Origin: Crotalaria pallida
Taxonomy: Eukaryota; Streptophyta; Magnoliopsida; Fabales; Fabaceae
Reading direction: 5' to 3'
DNA: 64,000 nucleotides
Assembly: GCA_037953625.1 (NCBI GenBank)
Contig: CM075651.1
Span: forward strand, 66,388,501-66,452,500
Shown here: positions 48,695 to 61,800 of the stretch, piece after piece
Layout of the letters: each line of letters begins with the position of its first letter
How positions within the stretch are numbered: the first letter of the stretch is position 1
Position numbers and translations under genes: made by a program
The notes under the pieces: model-generated
What the model was told of the DNA's origin: nothing
Databases searched by the model: none
Seen by the model: only the letters and a program-made list of their open reading frames with translations

Positions 48695-49797
48695 TATGGG
48701 GTTCACTTCATTAAGTTCATAATTTTATGTGGTTTACTTCATTAGAGTGTGGGGTTCACTAGTCTAAGTTGATTAGAATGTGGGGTTCACTTGGCTAAGT
48801 TCATTAGAGTGTGGGGTTCACTTGGCTAAGTTCATCAGAATGTGGGGTTCACTTGCTAAGTTCATCATTTTATGTGGTTTACATCATTAGAGTGTGGGGT
48901 TCACTTGTCTAAGTTGATTAGAATGTGGGGTTCACTTGGCTAAGTTCATTGGAGTGTGGGGTTCACTTGGCTAAGTTCATTAGAATGTGGGGTTCACTTG
49001 CTAAGTTCATTATTTTATGTGGTGTACATCATTAGAGTGTGGGGTTCACTTGGCTAAGTTTATTATTTTATGTGGGGTTCACTTGGCTAAGTTCATTAGA
49101 AAGTGGGGTTCAAATGGCTAAGTTCATTAGAATATGGGGTTCACTTGCTAAGTTCATCATTTTATGTCGTTTACATCATTAGAGTGTGGGGTTCACTTGT
49201 CTAAGTTGATTAGAATGTGGGGTTCACTTGGCTAAGTTCATTAGAAAGTGGGGTTCACTTGGCTAAGTTCATTAGAATGTGGGGTTCACTTGCTAAGTTC
49301 ATCATTTTATGTGGTTTACATCATTAGAGTGTGGGGTTCACTTGTCTAAGTTGATTAGAATGTGGGGTTCACTTGGCTAAGTTCATTAGAAAGTGAGGTT
49401 CACTTGGCTAAGTTCTTCAGAATGTGGGGTTCACTTCATTAAGTTCATCATTTTATGTGGTTTACATCATTAGAGTGTGGGGTTCACTAGTATAAGTTGA
49501 TTAGAATGTGGGGTTCACTTGGCTAAGTTCATTAGAGTGTGGGGTTCACTTGGCTAAGTTCATTAGAGTGTGGGGTTCACTTGGCTAAGTTCATCAGAAT
49601 GTGGGGTTCACTTGCTAAGTTCATCATTTTATGTGGTTTACATCATTAGAGTGTGGGGTTCACTTGTCTAAGTTGATTAGAATGTGGGGTTCACTTGGCT
49701 AAGTTCATTAGAGTGTGGGGTTCACTTGACTAAGTTCATGAGAATGTGGGGTTCACTTGTTAAGTTCATTATTTTATGTGGTGTACATCATTAGAGT
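48695..49797 (+). repeat. Satellite joining two large duplications; contains a ~0.6-kb duplicated piece
   Basis: Regular sub-blocks. 49,190-49,809 matches 51,141-51,760 at offset 1,951, including AAGTTCTTCAG and ACTAGTATAAG. The GTTCAAATGGC variant at 49,108 links the left part to the 35.1/40.7/58.7-kb family. Confidence 0.82.
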
Positions 49798-52299
49798 GTG
49801 GGGTTCACTTCATTAAGTTCATCATTTTATGTGGTTTACATCATAAGAGTTTGGGGTTCACTTGTCTAAGTTGATTAGAATGTGGGGTTCACGTGGCTAA
49901 GTTCATTAGATTGTGGGGTTCACTTGGCTAAGTTCATTAGAATGTGGGGTTGCTAAGTTCATTATTTTATGTGGTGTACATCATTAGAGTGTGGGGTTCA
50001 GTTGGCTAAGTTGATTACAATGTGGGGTTCACTTGGCTAAGTTTATTATTTTATGTGGGGTTCACTTGGCTAAGTTCATTAGAAAGTGGGGTTCACTTTG
50101 CTAAGTTCATTAGAATGTGGGGTTCACTTGCTAAGTTCATCATTTTATGTGGTTTACATCATTAGAGTGTGGGGTTCACTTGTCTAAATTGATTAGAATG
50201 TGGGTTCACTTGGCTAAGTTTATTATTTTATGTGGGGTTCACTTGGCTAAGTTCATTAGAAAGTGGGGTTCACTTGGCTAAGTTCATTAGAATGTGGGGT
50301 TCACTTGCTAAGTTCATCAATTTATGTGGTTTACATCATTAGAGTGTGGGGTTCACTTGTCTATGTTGATTAGATTGTGGGGTTCACTTGGCTAAGTTCA
50401 TTAGAAAGTGGGGTTCACTTCGCTAAGTTCATCAGAATGTGGGGTTCACTTCATTAAGTTCATCATTTTATGTGGTTTACATCATTAGAGTGTGGGGTTC
50501 ACTTGTCTAAGTTGATTAGAATGTGGGGTTCACTTGGCTAAGCTCATTAGAGTGTGGGGTTCACTTGGCTAAGTTCATCAGAATGTGGGGTTCACTTGCT
50601 AAGTTCATCATTTTATGTGGTTTACATCATTAGAGTGTGGGGTTCACTTGTCTAAGTTGATTAGAATGTGGGGTTCACTTTTCTAAGTTCATTAGAGTGT
50701 GGGGTTCACTTGGCTAAGTTCATTAGAATGTGGGGTTCACTTGCTAAGTTCATTATTTTATGTGGTGTACATCATTAGAGTGTGGGGTTCACTTGGCTAA
50801 GTTGATTACAATGTGGGGTTCACTTGGCTAAGTTTATTATTTTATGTGGGGTTCAGTTGGCTAAGTTCATTAGAAAGTGGGGTTCAGTTGGCTAAGTTCA
50901 TTAGAATGTGGGTTCACTTGCTAAGTTCATCATTTTATGTGGTTTACATCATTAGAGTGTGGGGTTCACTTGTCTAAGTTGTTTAGAATGTGGGGTTCAC
51001 TTGGCTAAGTTTATTATTTTATGTGGGGTTCACTTGGCTAAGTTCATTAGAAAGTGGGGTTCACATGGCTAAGTTCATTAGAATGTGGGGTTCACTTGCT
51101 AAGTTCATCATTTTATGTGGTTTACATCATTAGAGTGTGGGGTTCACTTGTCTAAGTTGATTAGAATGTGGGGTTCACTTGGCTAAGTTCATTAGTAAGT
51201 GGGGTTCAGTTGGCTAAGTTCATTAGAATGTGGGGTTCACTTGCTAAGTTCATCATTTTATGTGGTTTACATCATTAGAGTGTGGGGTTCACTTGTCTAA
51301 GTTGATTAGAATGTGGGGTTCACTTGGCTAAGTTCATTAGAAAGTGAGGTTCACTTGGCTAAGTTCTTCAGAATGTGGGGTTCACTTCATTAAGTTCATC
51401 ATTTTATGTGGTTTACATCATTAGAGTGTGGGGTTCACTAGTATAAGTTGATTAGAATGTGGGGTTCACTTGGCTAAGTTCATTAGAGTGTGGGGTTCAC
51501 TTGGCTAAGTTCATTAGAGTGTGGGGTTCACTTGGCTAAGTTCATCAGAATGTGGGGTTCACTTGCTAAGTTCATCATTTTATGTGGTTTACATCATTAG
51601 AGTGTGGGGTTCACTTGTCTAAGTTGATTAGAATGTGGGGTTCACTTGGCTAAGTTCATTAGAGTGTGGGGTTCACTTGACTAAGTTCATGAGAATGTGG
51701 GGTTCACTTGTTAAGTTCATTATTTTATGTGGTGTACATCATTAGAGTGTGGGGTTCACTTGACTAAGTTGATTACAATGTGGGGTTCACTTGGCTAAGT
51801 TTATTATTTTATGTGGGGTTCACTTGGCTAAGTTCATTAGAAAGTGGGGTTCACTTGGCTAAGTTCATTAGAATGTGGGGTTCACTTGCTAAGTTCATCA
51901 TTTTATGTGGTTTACATCATTAGAGTGTGGGGTTCACTTGTCTAAGTTGTTTAGAATGTGGGGTTCACTTGGCTAAGTTTATTATTTTATGTGGGGTTCA
52001 CTTGGCTAAGTTCATTAAAAAGTGGGGTTCACATGGCTAAGTTCATTAGAATGTGGGGTTCACTTGCTAAGTTCATCATTTTATGTGGTTTACATCATTA
52101 GAGTGTGGGGTTCACTTGTCTAAGTTGATTAGAATGTGGGGTTCACTTGGCTAAGTTCATTAGAAAGTGGGGTTCACTTGGCTAAGTTCATTATAATGTG
52201 GGGTTCACTTGCTAAGTTCATCATTTTATGTGGTTTACATCATTAGAGTGTGGGGTTCACTTGTCTAAGTTGATTAGAATGTGGGGTTCACTTGGCTAA
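49798..52299 (+). repeat. 2.5-kb duplication, copy 2 (partner 35,254-37,760)
   Basis: It matches the partner apart from a private 5-bp deletion near 49,950 and base changes such as ACTAGTATAAG, CATTAGTAAG and GTTCAGTTGG. Confidence 0.87.
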
Positions 52300-52670
52300 G
52301 TTCATCAGAAAGTGAGGTTCACTTGGCTAAGTTCATTAGAAAGTGAGGTTCACTTGGCTAAGTTCATCAGAATGTGGGGTTCACTTCATTAAGTTCATCA
52401 TTTTATGTGGTTTACATCATTAGAGTTTGGGGTTCACTTGTCTAAGTTGATTAGAATGTGGGGTTCACTTGGCTAAGTTCATTAGAGTGTGGGGTTCACT
52501 TGGCTAAGTTCATTAGAATGTGGGGTTCACTTGCTAAGTTCATTATTTTATGTGGTTTAATCATTAGAGTGCGGGGTTCACTTGGCTAAGTTGATTACAA
52601 TGTGGGGTTCACTTGGCTAAGTTTATTATTTTATGTGGGGTTCACTTGGCTAAGTTCATTAGAAAGTGGG
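50735..52670 (+). repeat. 1.9-kb duplication, offset 2,716 bp, copy 1 (partner 53,450-55,386)
   Basis: Shared markers are AAGTTCTTCAG (51,361 and 54,077) and the 19-bp GTGGTTTAATC short monomer (52,552 and 55,268). It overlaps the right end of the 2.5-kb duplication. Confidence 0.86.
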
Positions 52671-54178
52671 GTTCACTTGGCTAAGTTCATTAGAATGTGA
52701 GTTTCACTTGCTAAGTTCATCATTTTATGTGGTTTACATCATTAGAGTGTGAGGTTCACTTGTCTAAATTGATTAGAATGTGGGTTCACTTGCCTAAGTT
52801 TATTATTTTATGTGGGGTTCACTTGGCTAAGTTCATTAGAAAGTGGGTTCACTTGGCTAAGTTCATTAGAATGTGGGGTTCACTTGCTAAGTTCATCATT
52901 TTATGTGGTTTACATCATTAGAGTGTGAGGTTCACTTGTCTAAGTTGATTAGAATGTGGGGTTCACTTGGCTAAGTTCATTAGAAAGTGGGGTTCACTTG
53001 GCTAAGTTCATTAGAATGTGGGGTTCACTTGCTAAGTTCATCATTTTATGTGGTTTACATCATTAGAATGTGGGGTTCACTTGTATATGTTGATTAGAAT
53101 GTGGGGTTCACTTGGCTAAGTTCATTAAAAAGTGGGGTTCACTTGGCATAATTCATGAGAATGTGGGGTTCACTTGTCTAAGTTCATTATTTTATGTGGT
53201 TTACATCATTAGAGTGTGTGGTTCACTTGTCTAAGTTGATTAGAATATGAGGTTCACTTGACTAAGTTCATTAGAATGTGGGGTTAACTTGCCTAAGTTC
53301 ATTTGAATGTGGGATTCACTTGGCTAAGTTTATTATTTTATGTGGTTTACTTCATTAGAGTGTGAGTTTCACCTAACTAACTTCATTAAAGTGTGGGGTT
53401 CAGCTGATTAAGATCATTAACCAGTGGGGTTCACTTCATTACTGTGTGGGGTTCACTTGCTAAGTTCATTATTTTTTGTGGTGTACATCATTAGAGTGTG
53501 GGGTTCACTTGGCTAAGTTGATTACAATGTGGGGTTCACTTGGCTAAGTTTATTATTTTATGTGGGGTTCACTTGGCTAAGTTCATTAGAAAGTGGGGTT
53601 CAGTTGGCTAAGTTCATTAGAATGTGGGTTCACTTGCTAAGTTCATCATTTTATGTGGTTTACATCATTAGAGTGTGGGGTTCACTTGTCTAAGTTGTTT
53701 AGAATGTGGGGTTCACTTGGCTAAGTTTATTATTTTATGTGGGGTTCACTTGGCTAAGTTCATTAGAAAGTGGGGTTCACATGGCTAAGTTCATTAGAAT
53801 GTGGGGTTCACTTGCTAAGTTCATCATTTTATGTGGTTTACATCATTAGAGTGTGGGGTTCACTTGTCTAAGTTGATTAGAATGTGGGGTTCACTTGGCT
53901 AAGTTCATTAGAAAGTGGGGTTCACTTGGCTAAGTTCATTAGAATGTGGGGTTCACTTGCTAAGTTCATCATTTTATGTGGTTTACATCATTAGAGTGTG
54001 GGGTTCACTTGTCTAAGTTGATTAGAATGTGGGGTTCACTTGGCTAAGTTCATTAGAAAGTGAGGTTCACTTGGCTAAGTTCTTCAGAATGTGGGGTTCA
54101 CTTCATTAAGTTCATCATTTTATGTGGTTTACATCATTAGAGTGTGGGGTTCACTAGTCTAAGTTGATTAGAATGTGG
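52316..54178 (+). repeat. 1.86-kb segment with decayed island, copy 2 (partner 42,076-43,938)
   Basis: Private changes versus copy 1 include GAGTTTCAC at 52,699, CATTAGAATG near 53,061 and ATTTTTTGTGG near 53,470. Confidence 0.9.
53082..53445 (+). repeat. Decayed-monomer island, copy 2
   Basis: Collinear with 42,842-43,205 over its full length, with the same private changes. Confidence 0.88.
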
Positions 54179-55386
54179 GGTTCACTTGGCTAAGTTCATT
54201 AGAGTGTGGGGTTCACTTGGCTAAGTTCATTAGAGTGTGGGGTTCACTTGGCTAAGTTCATCAGAATGTGGGGTTCACTTGCTAAGTTCATCATTTTATG
54301 TGGTTTACATCATTAGAGTGTGGGGTTCACTTGTCTAAGTTGATTAGAATGTGGGGTTCACTTGGCTAAGTTCATTAGAGTGTGGGGTTCACTTGACTAA
54401 GTTCATGAGAATGTGGGGTTCACTTGTTAAGTTCATTATTTTATGTGGTGTACATCATTAGAGTGTGGGGTTCACTTGGCTAAGTTGATTACAATGTGGG
54501 GTTCACTTGGCTAAGTTTATTATTTTATGTGGGGTTCACTTGGCTAAGTTCATTAGAAAGTGGGGTTCACTTGGCTAAGTTCATTAGAATGTGGGGTTCA
54601 CTTGCTAAGTTCATCATTTTATGTGGTTTACATCATTAGAGTGTGGGGTTCACTTGTCTAAGTTGTTTAGAATGTGGGGTTCACTTGGCTAAGTTTATTA
54701 TTTTATGTGGGGTTCACTTGGCTAAGTTCATTAAAAAGTGGGGTTCACATGGCTAAGTTCATTAGAATGTGGGGTTCACTTGCTAAGTTCATCATTTTAT
54801 GTGGTTTACATCATTAGAGTGTGGGGTTCACTTGTCTAAGTTGATTAGAATGTGGGGTTCACTTGGCTAAGTTCATTAGAAAGTGGGGTTCACTTGGCTA
54901 AGTTCATTATAATGTGGGGTTCACTTGCTAAGTTCATCATTTTATGTGGTTTACATCATTAGAGTGTGGGGTTCACTTGTCTAAGTTGATTAGAATGTGG
55001 GGTTCACTTGGCTAAGTTCATTAGAAAGTGAGGTTCACTTGGCTAAGTTCATTAGAAAGTGAGGTTCACTTGGCTAAGTTCATCAGAATGTGGGGTTCAC
55101 TTCATTAAGTTCATCATTTTATGTGGTTTACATCATTAGAGTTTGGGGTTCACTTGTCTAAGTTGATTAGAATGTGGGGTTCACTTGGCTAAGTTCATTA
55201 GAGTGTGGGGTTCACTTGGCTAAGTTCATTAGAATGTGGGGTTCACTTGCTAAGTTCATTATTTTATGTGGTTTAATCATTAGAGTGCGGGGTTCACTTG
55301 GCTAAGTTGATTACAATGTGGGGTTCACTTGGCTAAGTTTATTATTTTATGTGGGGTTCACTTGGCTAAGTTCATTAGAAAGTGGG
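53450..55386 (+). repeat. 1.9-kb duplication, offset 2,716 bp, copy 2
   Basis: It begins immediately after the decayed island and repeats 50,735-52,670. It differs at the right end, where CAGTTGG replaces CACTTGG. Confidence 0.86.
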
Positions 55387-55852
55387 GTTCAGTTGGCTAA
55401 GTTCATTAGAATGTGGGTTCACTTGCTAAGTTCATCATTTTATGTGGTTTACATCATTAGAGTGTGGGGTTCACTTGTCTAAGTTGTTTAGAATGTGGGG
55501 TTCACTTGGCTAAGTTTATTATTTTATGTGGGGTTCACTTGGCTAAGTTCATTAGAAAGTGGGGTTCACATGGCTAAGTTCATTAGAATGTGGGGTTCAC
55601 TTGCTAAGTTCATCATTTTATGTGGTTTACATCATTAGAGTGTGGGGTTCACTTGTCTAAGTTGATTAGAATGTGGGGTTCACTTGGCTAAATTCATTAG
55701 GGTGTGGGGTTCACTTGGCTAAGTTCATTAGAATGTGGGGTTCACTTGGCTAAGTTCATTAGAATGTCGGGTTCACTTGCTAAGTTCATCATTTTATGTG
55801 GTTTACATCATTAGAGTGTGGGGTTCACTTGTCTAAGTTCATTAGAAAGTAG
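55387..55852 (+). repeat. Junction segment before the second copy of the 9.5-kb duplication
   Basis: The left part is ordinary satellite. 55,629 onward matches 44,036 onward at offset 11,593, before the 18,077-bp-offset match takes over by about 55,853. Both matches overlap to ~56,300, so the exchange happened inside related sub-blocks. Confidence 0.8.
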
Positions 55853-58800
55853 GGTTCACTTGGCTAAGTTCATTATAATGTGGGGTTCACTTGCTAAGTT
55901 CATCATTTTATGTGGTTTACATCATTAGAGTGTGGGGTTCACTTGTCTAAGTTGATTAGAATGTGGGGTTCACTTGGCTAAGTTCATTAGAAAGTGAGGT
56001 TCACTTGGCTAAGTTCATTAGAATCTGGGGTTCACTTCATCAAGTTCATCATTTTATGTGGTTTACATCATTAGAGTGTGGGGTTCACTAGTCTAAGTTG
56101 ATTAGAATGTGGGGTTCACTTGGCTAAGTTCATGAGAGTGTGGGGTTCACTTGGCTAAGTTCATCAGAATGTGGGGTTCACTTGCTAAGTTCAACATTTT
56201 ATGTGGTTAACATCATTAGAGTGTGGGGTTCACTTGTCTAAGTTGATTAGAATGTGGGGTTCACTTGGCTAAATTCATTAGGGTGTGGGGTTCACTTGGC
56301 TAAGTTCATTAGAATGTGGGGTTCACTTGCTAAGTTCATTATTTTATGTTGTGTACATCATTAGAGTGTGGGGTTCACTTGGCTAAGTTGATTACAAAGT
56401 GGGGTTCACTTGGCTAAGTTTATTATTTTATGTGGGGTTCACTTGGCTAAGTTCATTAGAAAGTGGGGTTCACTTGGCTAAGTTCATTAGAATGTCGGGT
56501 TCACTTGCTAAGTTCATCATTTTATGTGGTTTACATCATTAGAGTGTGGGGTTCACTTGTCTAAGTTGATTAGAATGTGGAGTTCACTTGGCTAAGTTTA
56601 TGATTTTATGTGGGGTTCACTTGGCTAAGTTCATTAAAAAGTGGGGTTCACATGGCTAAGTTCATTAGAATGTGGGGTTCACTTGCTAAGTTTATCATTT
56701 TATGTGGTTTACATCATTAGAGTGTGGGGTTTACGTGTCTAAGTTGATTAGAATGTGGGGTTCACTTGGCTAAGTTCATTAGAAAGTGGGGTTCACTTGA
56801 CTAAGTTCATTATAATGTGGGGTTCACTTGCTAACTTCATCATTTTATGTGGTTTACATCATTAGAGTGTGGGGTTCACTTGTCTAAGTTGATTAGAATG
56901 TGGGGTTCACTTGGCTAAGTTCATAAGAGTGTGGGGTTCACTTGGCTAAGTTCATCAGAATGTGGGGTTCACTTGCTAAGTTCATCATTTTATGTGATTT
57001 ACATCATTAGAGTGTGGGGTTCACTTGTCTAAGTTGATTAGAATGTGGGGTTCACTTTGCTAAGTTCATTAGAGTGTGGGGTTCACTTGGCTAAGTTAAT
57101 TTGAATGTGGGGTTCACTTGCTAAGTTCATTATTTTATGTGGTGTACATCATTAGAGTGTGGGGTTCACTTGGCTAAGTTGATTACAATGTGGGGTTCAC
57201 TTGGCTAAGTTTATTATTTTATGTGGGGTTCACTTGGCTAAGTTCATTAGAAAGTGGGGTTCACTTGGCTAAGTTCATTAGAATGTGGGTTCACTTGCTA
57301 AGTTCATCATTTTATGTGGTTTACATCATTAGAGTGTGGGGTTCACTTGTCTAAGTTGTTTAGAATGTGGGGTTCACTTGGCTAAGTTTATTATTTTATG
57401 TGGGGTTCACTTGGCTAAGTTCATTAGAAAGTGGGGTTCACATGGCTAAGTTCATTAGAATATGGGGTTCACTTCCTAAGTTCATCACTTTATGTCGTTT
57501 ACATCATTAGAGTGTGGGGTTCACTTGTCTAAGTTGATTAGAATGTGGGGTTCACTTGGCTAAGTTCATTAGAAAGTGGGGTTCACTTGGCTAAGTTCAT
57601 TAGAATATGGGGTTCACTTGCTAAGTTCATCATTTTATGTGGTTTACATCATTAGATTGTGGGATTCACTTGTCTAAGTTGATTAGAATGTGAGGTTCAC
57701 TTGGCTAAGTTAATTAGAAAGTGAGGTTCACTTGGCTAAGTTCATCAGAATCTGGGGTTCACTTCATTAAGTTCATCATTTTATGTGGTTTACATCATTA
57801 GAGTGTGGGGTTCACTTGTCTAAGTTGATTAGAATGTGGGGTTCACTTGGCTAAGTTCATTAGAAAGTGAGGTTCACTTGGCTAAGTTCATCAGAATGTG
57901 GGGTTCACTTCATTAAGTTCATCATTTTATGTGGTTTACATCATTAGAGTTTGGGGTTCACTTGTCTAAGTTGATTAGAATGTGGGGTTCACTTGGCTAA
58001 GTTCATTAGAGTGTGGGGTTCACTTGGCTAAGTTCATCAGAATGTGGGGTTCACTTGCTAAGTTCATCATTTTATGTGGTTTACATCATTAGAGTGTGGG
58101 GTTCACTTGTCTAAGTTGATTAGAATGTGGAGTTCACTTGGCTAAGTTCATTGGAGTGTGGGGTTCACTTGGCTAAGTTCATTAGAATGTGGGGTTCACT
58201 TGCTAAGTTCATTATTTTATGTGGTGTACATCATTAGAGTGTGGGGTTCACTTGGCTAAGTTTATTATTTTATGTGGGGTTCACTTGGCTAAGTTCATTA
58301 GAAAGTGGGGTTCACTTGGCTAAGTTCATTAGAATGTGGGGTTCACTTCATTAAGTTCATCATTTTATGTGGTTTACATCATTAGAGTTTGGGGTTCACT
58401 TGTCTAAGTTGATTAGAATGTGGGGTTCACTTGGCTAAGTTCATTAGAGTGTGGGGTTCACTTGGCTAAGTTCATCAGAATGTGGGGTTCACTTGCTAAG
58501 TTCATCATTTTATGTGGTTTACATCATTAGAGTGTGGGGTTCACTTGTCTAAGTTGATTAGAATGTGGGGTTCACTTGGCTAAGTTCATTGGAGTGTGGG
58601 GTTCACTTGGCTAAGTTCATTAGAATGTGGGGTTCACTTGCTAAGTTCATTATTTTATGTGGTGTACATCATTAGAGTGTGGGGTTCACTTGGCTAAGTT
58701 TATTATTTTATGTGGGGTTCACTTGGCTAAGTTCATTAGAAAGTGGGGTTCAAATGGCTAAGTTCATTAGAATATGGGGTTCACTTGCTAAGTTCATCAT

Positions 58801-61800
58801 TTTATGTCGTTTACATCATTAGAGTGTGGGGTTCACTTGTCTAAGTTGATTAGAATGTGGGGTTCACTTGGCTAAGTTCATTAGAAAGTGAGGTTCACTT
58901 GGCTAAGTTCATCAGAATGTGGGGTTCACTTCATTAAGTTCATCATTTTATGTGGTTTACATCATAAGAGTTTGGGGTTCACTTGTCTAAGTTGATTAGA
59001 ATGTGGGGTTCACGTGGCTAAGTTCATTAGATTGTGGGGTTCACTTGGCTAAGTTCATTAGAATGTGGGGTTCACTTGCTAAGTTCATTATTTTATGTGG
59101 TGTACATCATTAGAGTGTGGGGTTCACTTGGCTAAGTTGATTACAATGTGGGATTCACTTGGCTAAGTTTATTATTTTATGTGGGGTTCACTTGGCTAAG
59201 TTCATTAGAAAGTGGGGTTCACTTTGCTAAGTTCATTAGAATGTGGGGTTCACTTGCTAAGTTCATCATTTTATGTGGTTTACATCATTAGAGTGTGGGG
59301 TTCACTTGTCTAAATTGATTAGAATGTGGGTTCACTTGGCTAAGTTTATTATTTTATGTGGGGTTCACTTGGCTAAGTTCATTAGAAAGTGGGGTTCACT
59401 TGGCTAAGTTCATTAGAATGTGGGGTTCACTTGCTAAGTTCATCAATTTATGTGGTTTACATCATTAGAGTGTGGGGTTCACTTGTCTATGTTGATTAGA
59501 TTGTGGGGTTCACTTGGCTAAGTTCATTAGAAAGTGGGGTTCACTTCGCTAAGTTCATCAGAATGTGGGGTTCACTTCATTAAGTTCATCATTTTATGTG
59601 GTTTACATCATTAGAGTGTGGGGTTCACTTGTCTAAGTTGATTAGAATGTGGGGTTCACTTGGCTAAGCTCATTAGAGTGTGGGGTTCACTTGGCTAAGT
59701 TCATCAGAATGTGGGGTTCACTTGCTAAGTTCATCATTTTATGTGGTTTACATCATTAGAGTGTGGGGTTCACTTGTCTAAGTTGATTAGAATGTGGGGT
59801 TCACTTTTCTAAGTTCATTAGAGTGTGGGGTTCACTTGGCTAAGTTCATTAGAATGTGGGGTTCACTTGCTAAGTTCATTATTTTATGTGGTGTACATCA
59901 TTAGAGTGTGGGGTTCACTTGGCTAAGTTGATTACAATGTGGGGTTCACTTGGCTAAGTTTATTATTTTATGTGGGGTTCACTTGGCTAAGTTCATTAGA
60001 AAGTGGGGTTCAGTTGGCTAAGTTCATTAGAATGTGGGTTCACTTGCTAAGTTCATCATTTTATGTGGTTTACATCATTAGAGTGTGGGGTTCACTTGTC
60101 TAAGTTGTTTAGAATGTGGGGTTCACTTGGCTAAGTTTATTATTTTATGTGGGGTTCACTTGGCTAAGTTCATTAGAAAGTGAGGTTCACTTGGCTAAGT
60201 TCATCAGAATGTGGGGTTCACTTCATTAAGTTCATCATTTTATGTGGTTTACATCATTAGAGTTTGGGGTTCACTTGTCTAAGTTGATTAGAATGTGGGG
60301 TTCACTTGGCTAAGTTCATTAGAGTGTGGGGTTCACTTGGCTAAGTTCATTAGAATGTGGGGTTCACTTGCTAAGTTCATTATTTTATGTGGTTTAATCA
60401 TTAGAGTGCGGGGTTCACTTGGCTAAGTTGATTACAATGTGGGGTTCACTTGGCTAAGTTTATTATTTTATGTGGGGTTCACTTGGCTAAGTTCATTAGA
60501 AAGTGGGGTTCACTTGGCTAAGTTCATTAGAATGTGAGGTTCACTTGCTAAGTTCATCATTTTATGTGGTTTACATCATTAGAGTGTGGGGTTCACTTGT
60601 CTAAATTGATTAGAATGTGGGTTCACTTGCCTAAGTTTATTATTTTATGTGGGGTTCACTTGGCTAAGTTCATTAGAAAGTGGGTTCACTTGGCTAAGTT
60701 CATTAGAATGTGGGGTTCACTTGCTAAGTTCATCATTTTATGTGGTTTACATCATTAGAGTGTGAGGTTCACTTGTCTAAGTTGATTAGAATGTGGGGTT
60801 CACTTGGCTAAGTTCATTAGAAAGTGGGGTTCACTTGGCTAAGTTCATTAGAATGTGGGGTTCACTTGCTAAGTTCATCATTTTATGTGGTTTACATCAT
60901 TAGAGTGTGGGGTTCACTTGTATATGTTGATTAGAATGTGGGGTTCACTTGGCTAAGTTCATTAAAAAGTGGGGTTCACTTGGCATAATTCATGAGAATG
61001 TGGGGTTCACTTGTCTAAGTTCATTATTTTATGTGGTTTACATCATTAGAGTGTGTGGTTCACTTGTCTAAGTTGATTAGAATATGAGGTTCACTTGACT
61101 AAGTTCATTAGAATGTGGGGTTAACTTGCCTAAGTTCATTTGAATGTGGGATTCACTTGGCTAAGTTTATTATTTTATGTGGTTTACTTCATTAGAGTGT
61201 GAGTTTCACCTAACTAACTTCATTAAAGTGTGGGGTTCAGCTGATTAAGATCATTAACCAGTGGGGTTCACTTCATTACTGTGTGGGGTTCACTTGCTAA
61301 GTTCATTATTTTATGTGGTGTACATCATTAGAGTGTGGGGTTCACTTGGCTAAGTTGATTACAATGTGGGGTTCACTTGGCTAAGTTTATTATTTTATGT
61401 GGGGTTCACTTGGCTAAGTTCATTAGAAAGTGGGGTTCAGTTGGCTAAGTTCATTAGAATGTGGGTTCACTTGCTAAGTTCATCATTTTACGTGGTTTAC
61501 ATCATTAGAGTGTGGGGTTCACTTGTCTAAGTTGTTTAGAATGTGGGGCTCACTTGGCTAAGTTTATTATTTTATGTGGGGTTCACTTGGCTAAGTTCAT
61601 TAGAAAGTGGGGTTCACATGGCTAAGTTCATTAGAATGTGGGGTTCACTTGCTAAGTTCATCATTTTATGTGGTTTACATCATTAGAGTGTGGGGTTCAC
61701 TTGTCTAAGTTAGTTAGAATGTGGGGTTCACTTGGCTAAGTTCATTAGAAAGTGGGGTTCACTTGGCTAAGTTCATTAGAATGTGGGGTTCACTTGCTAA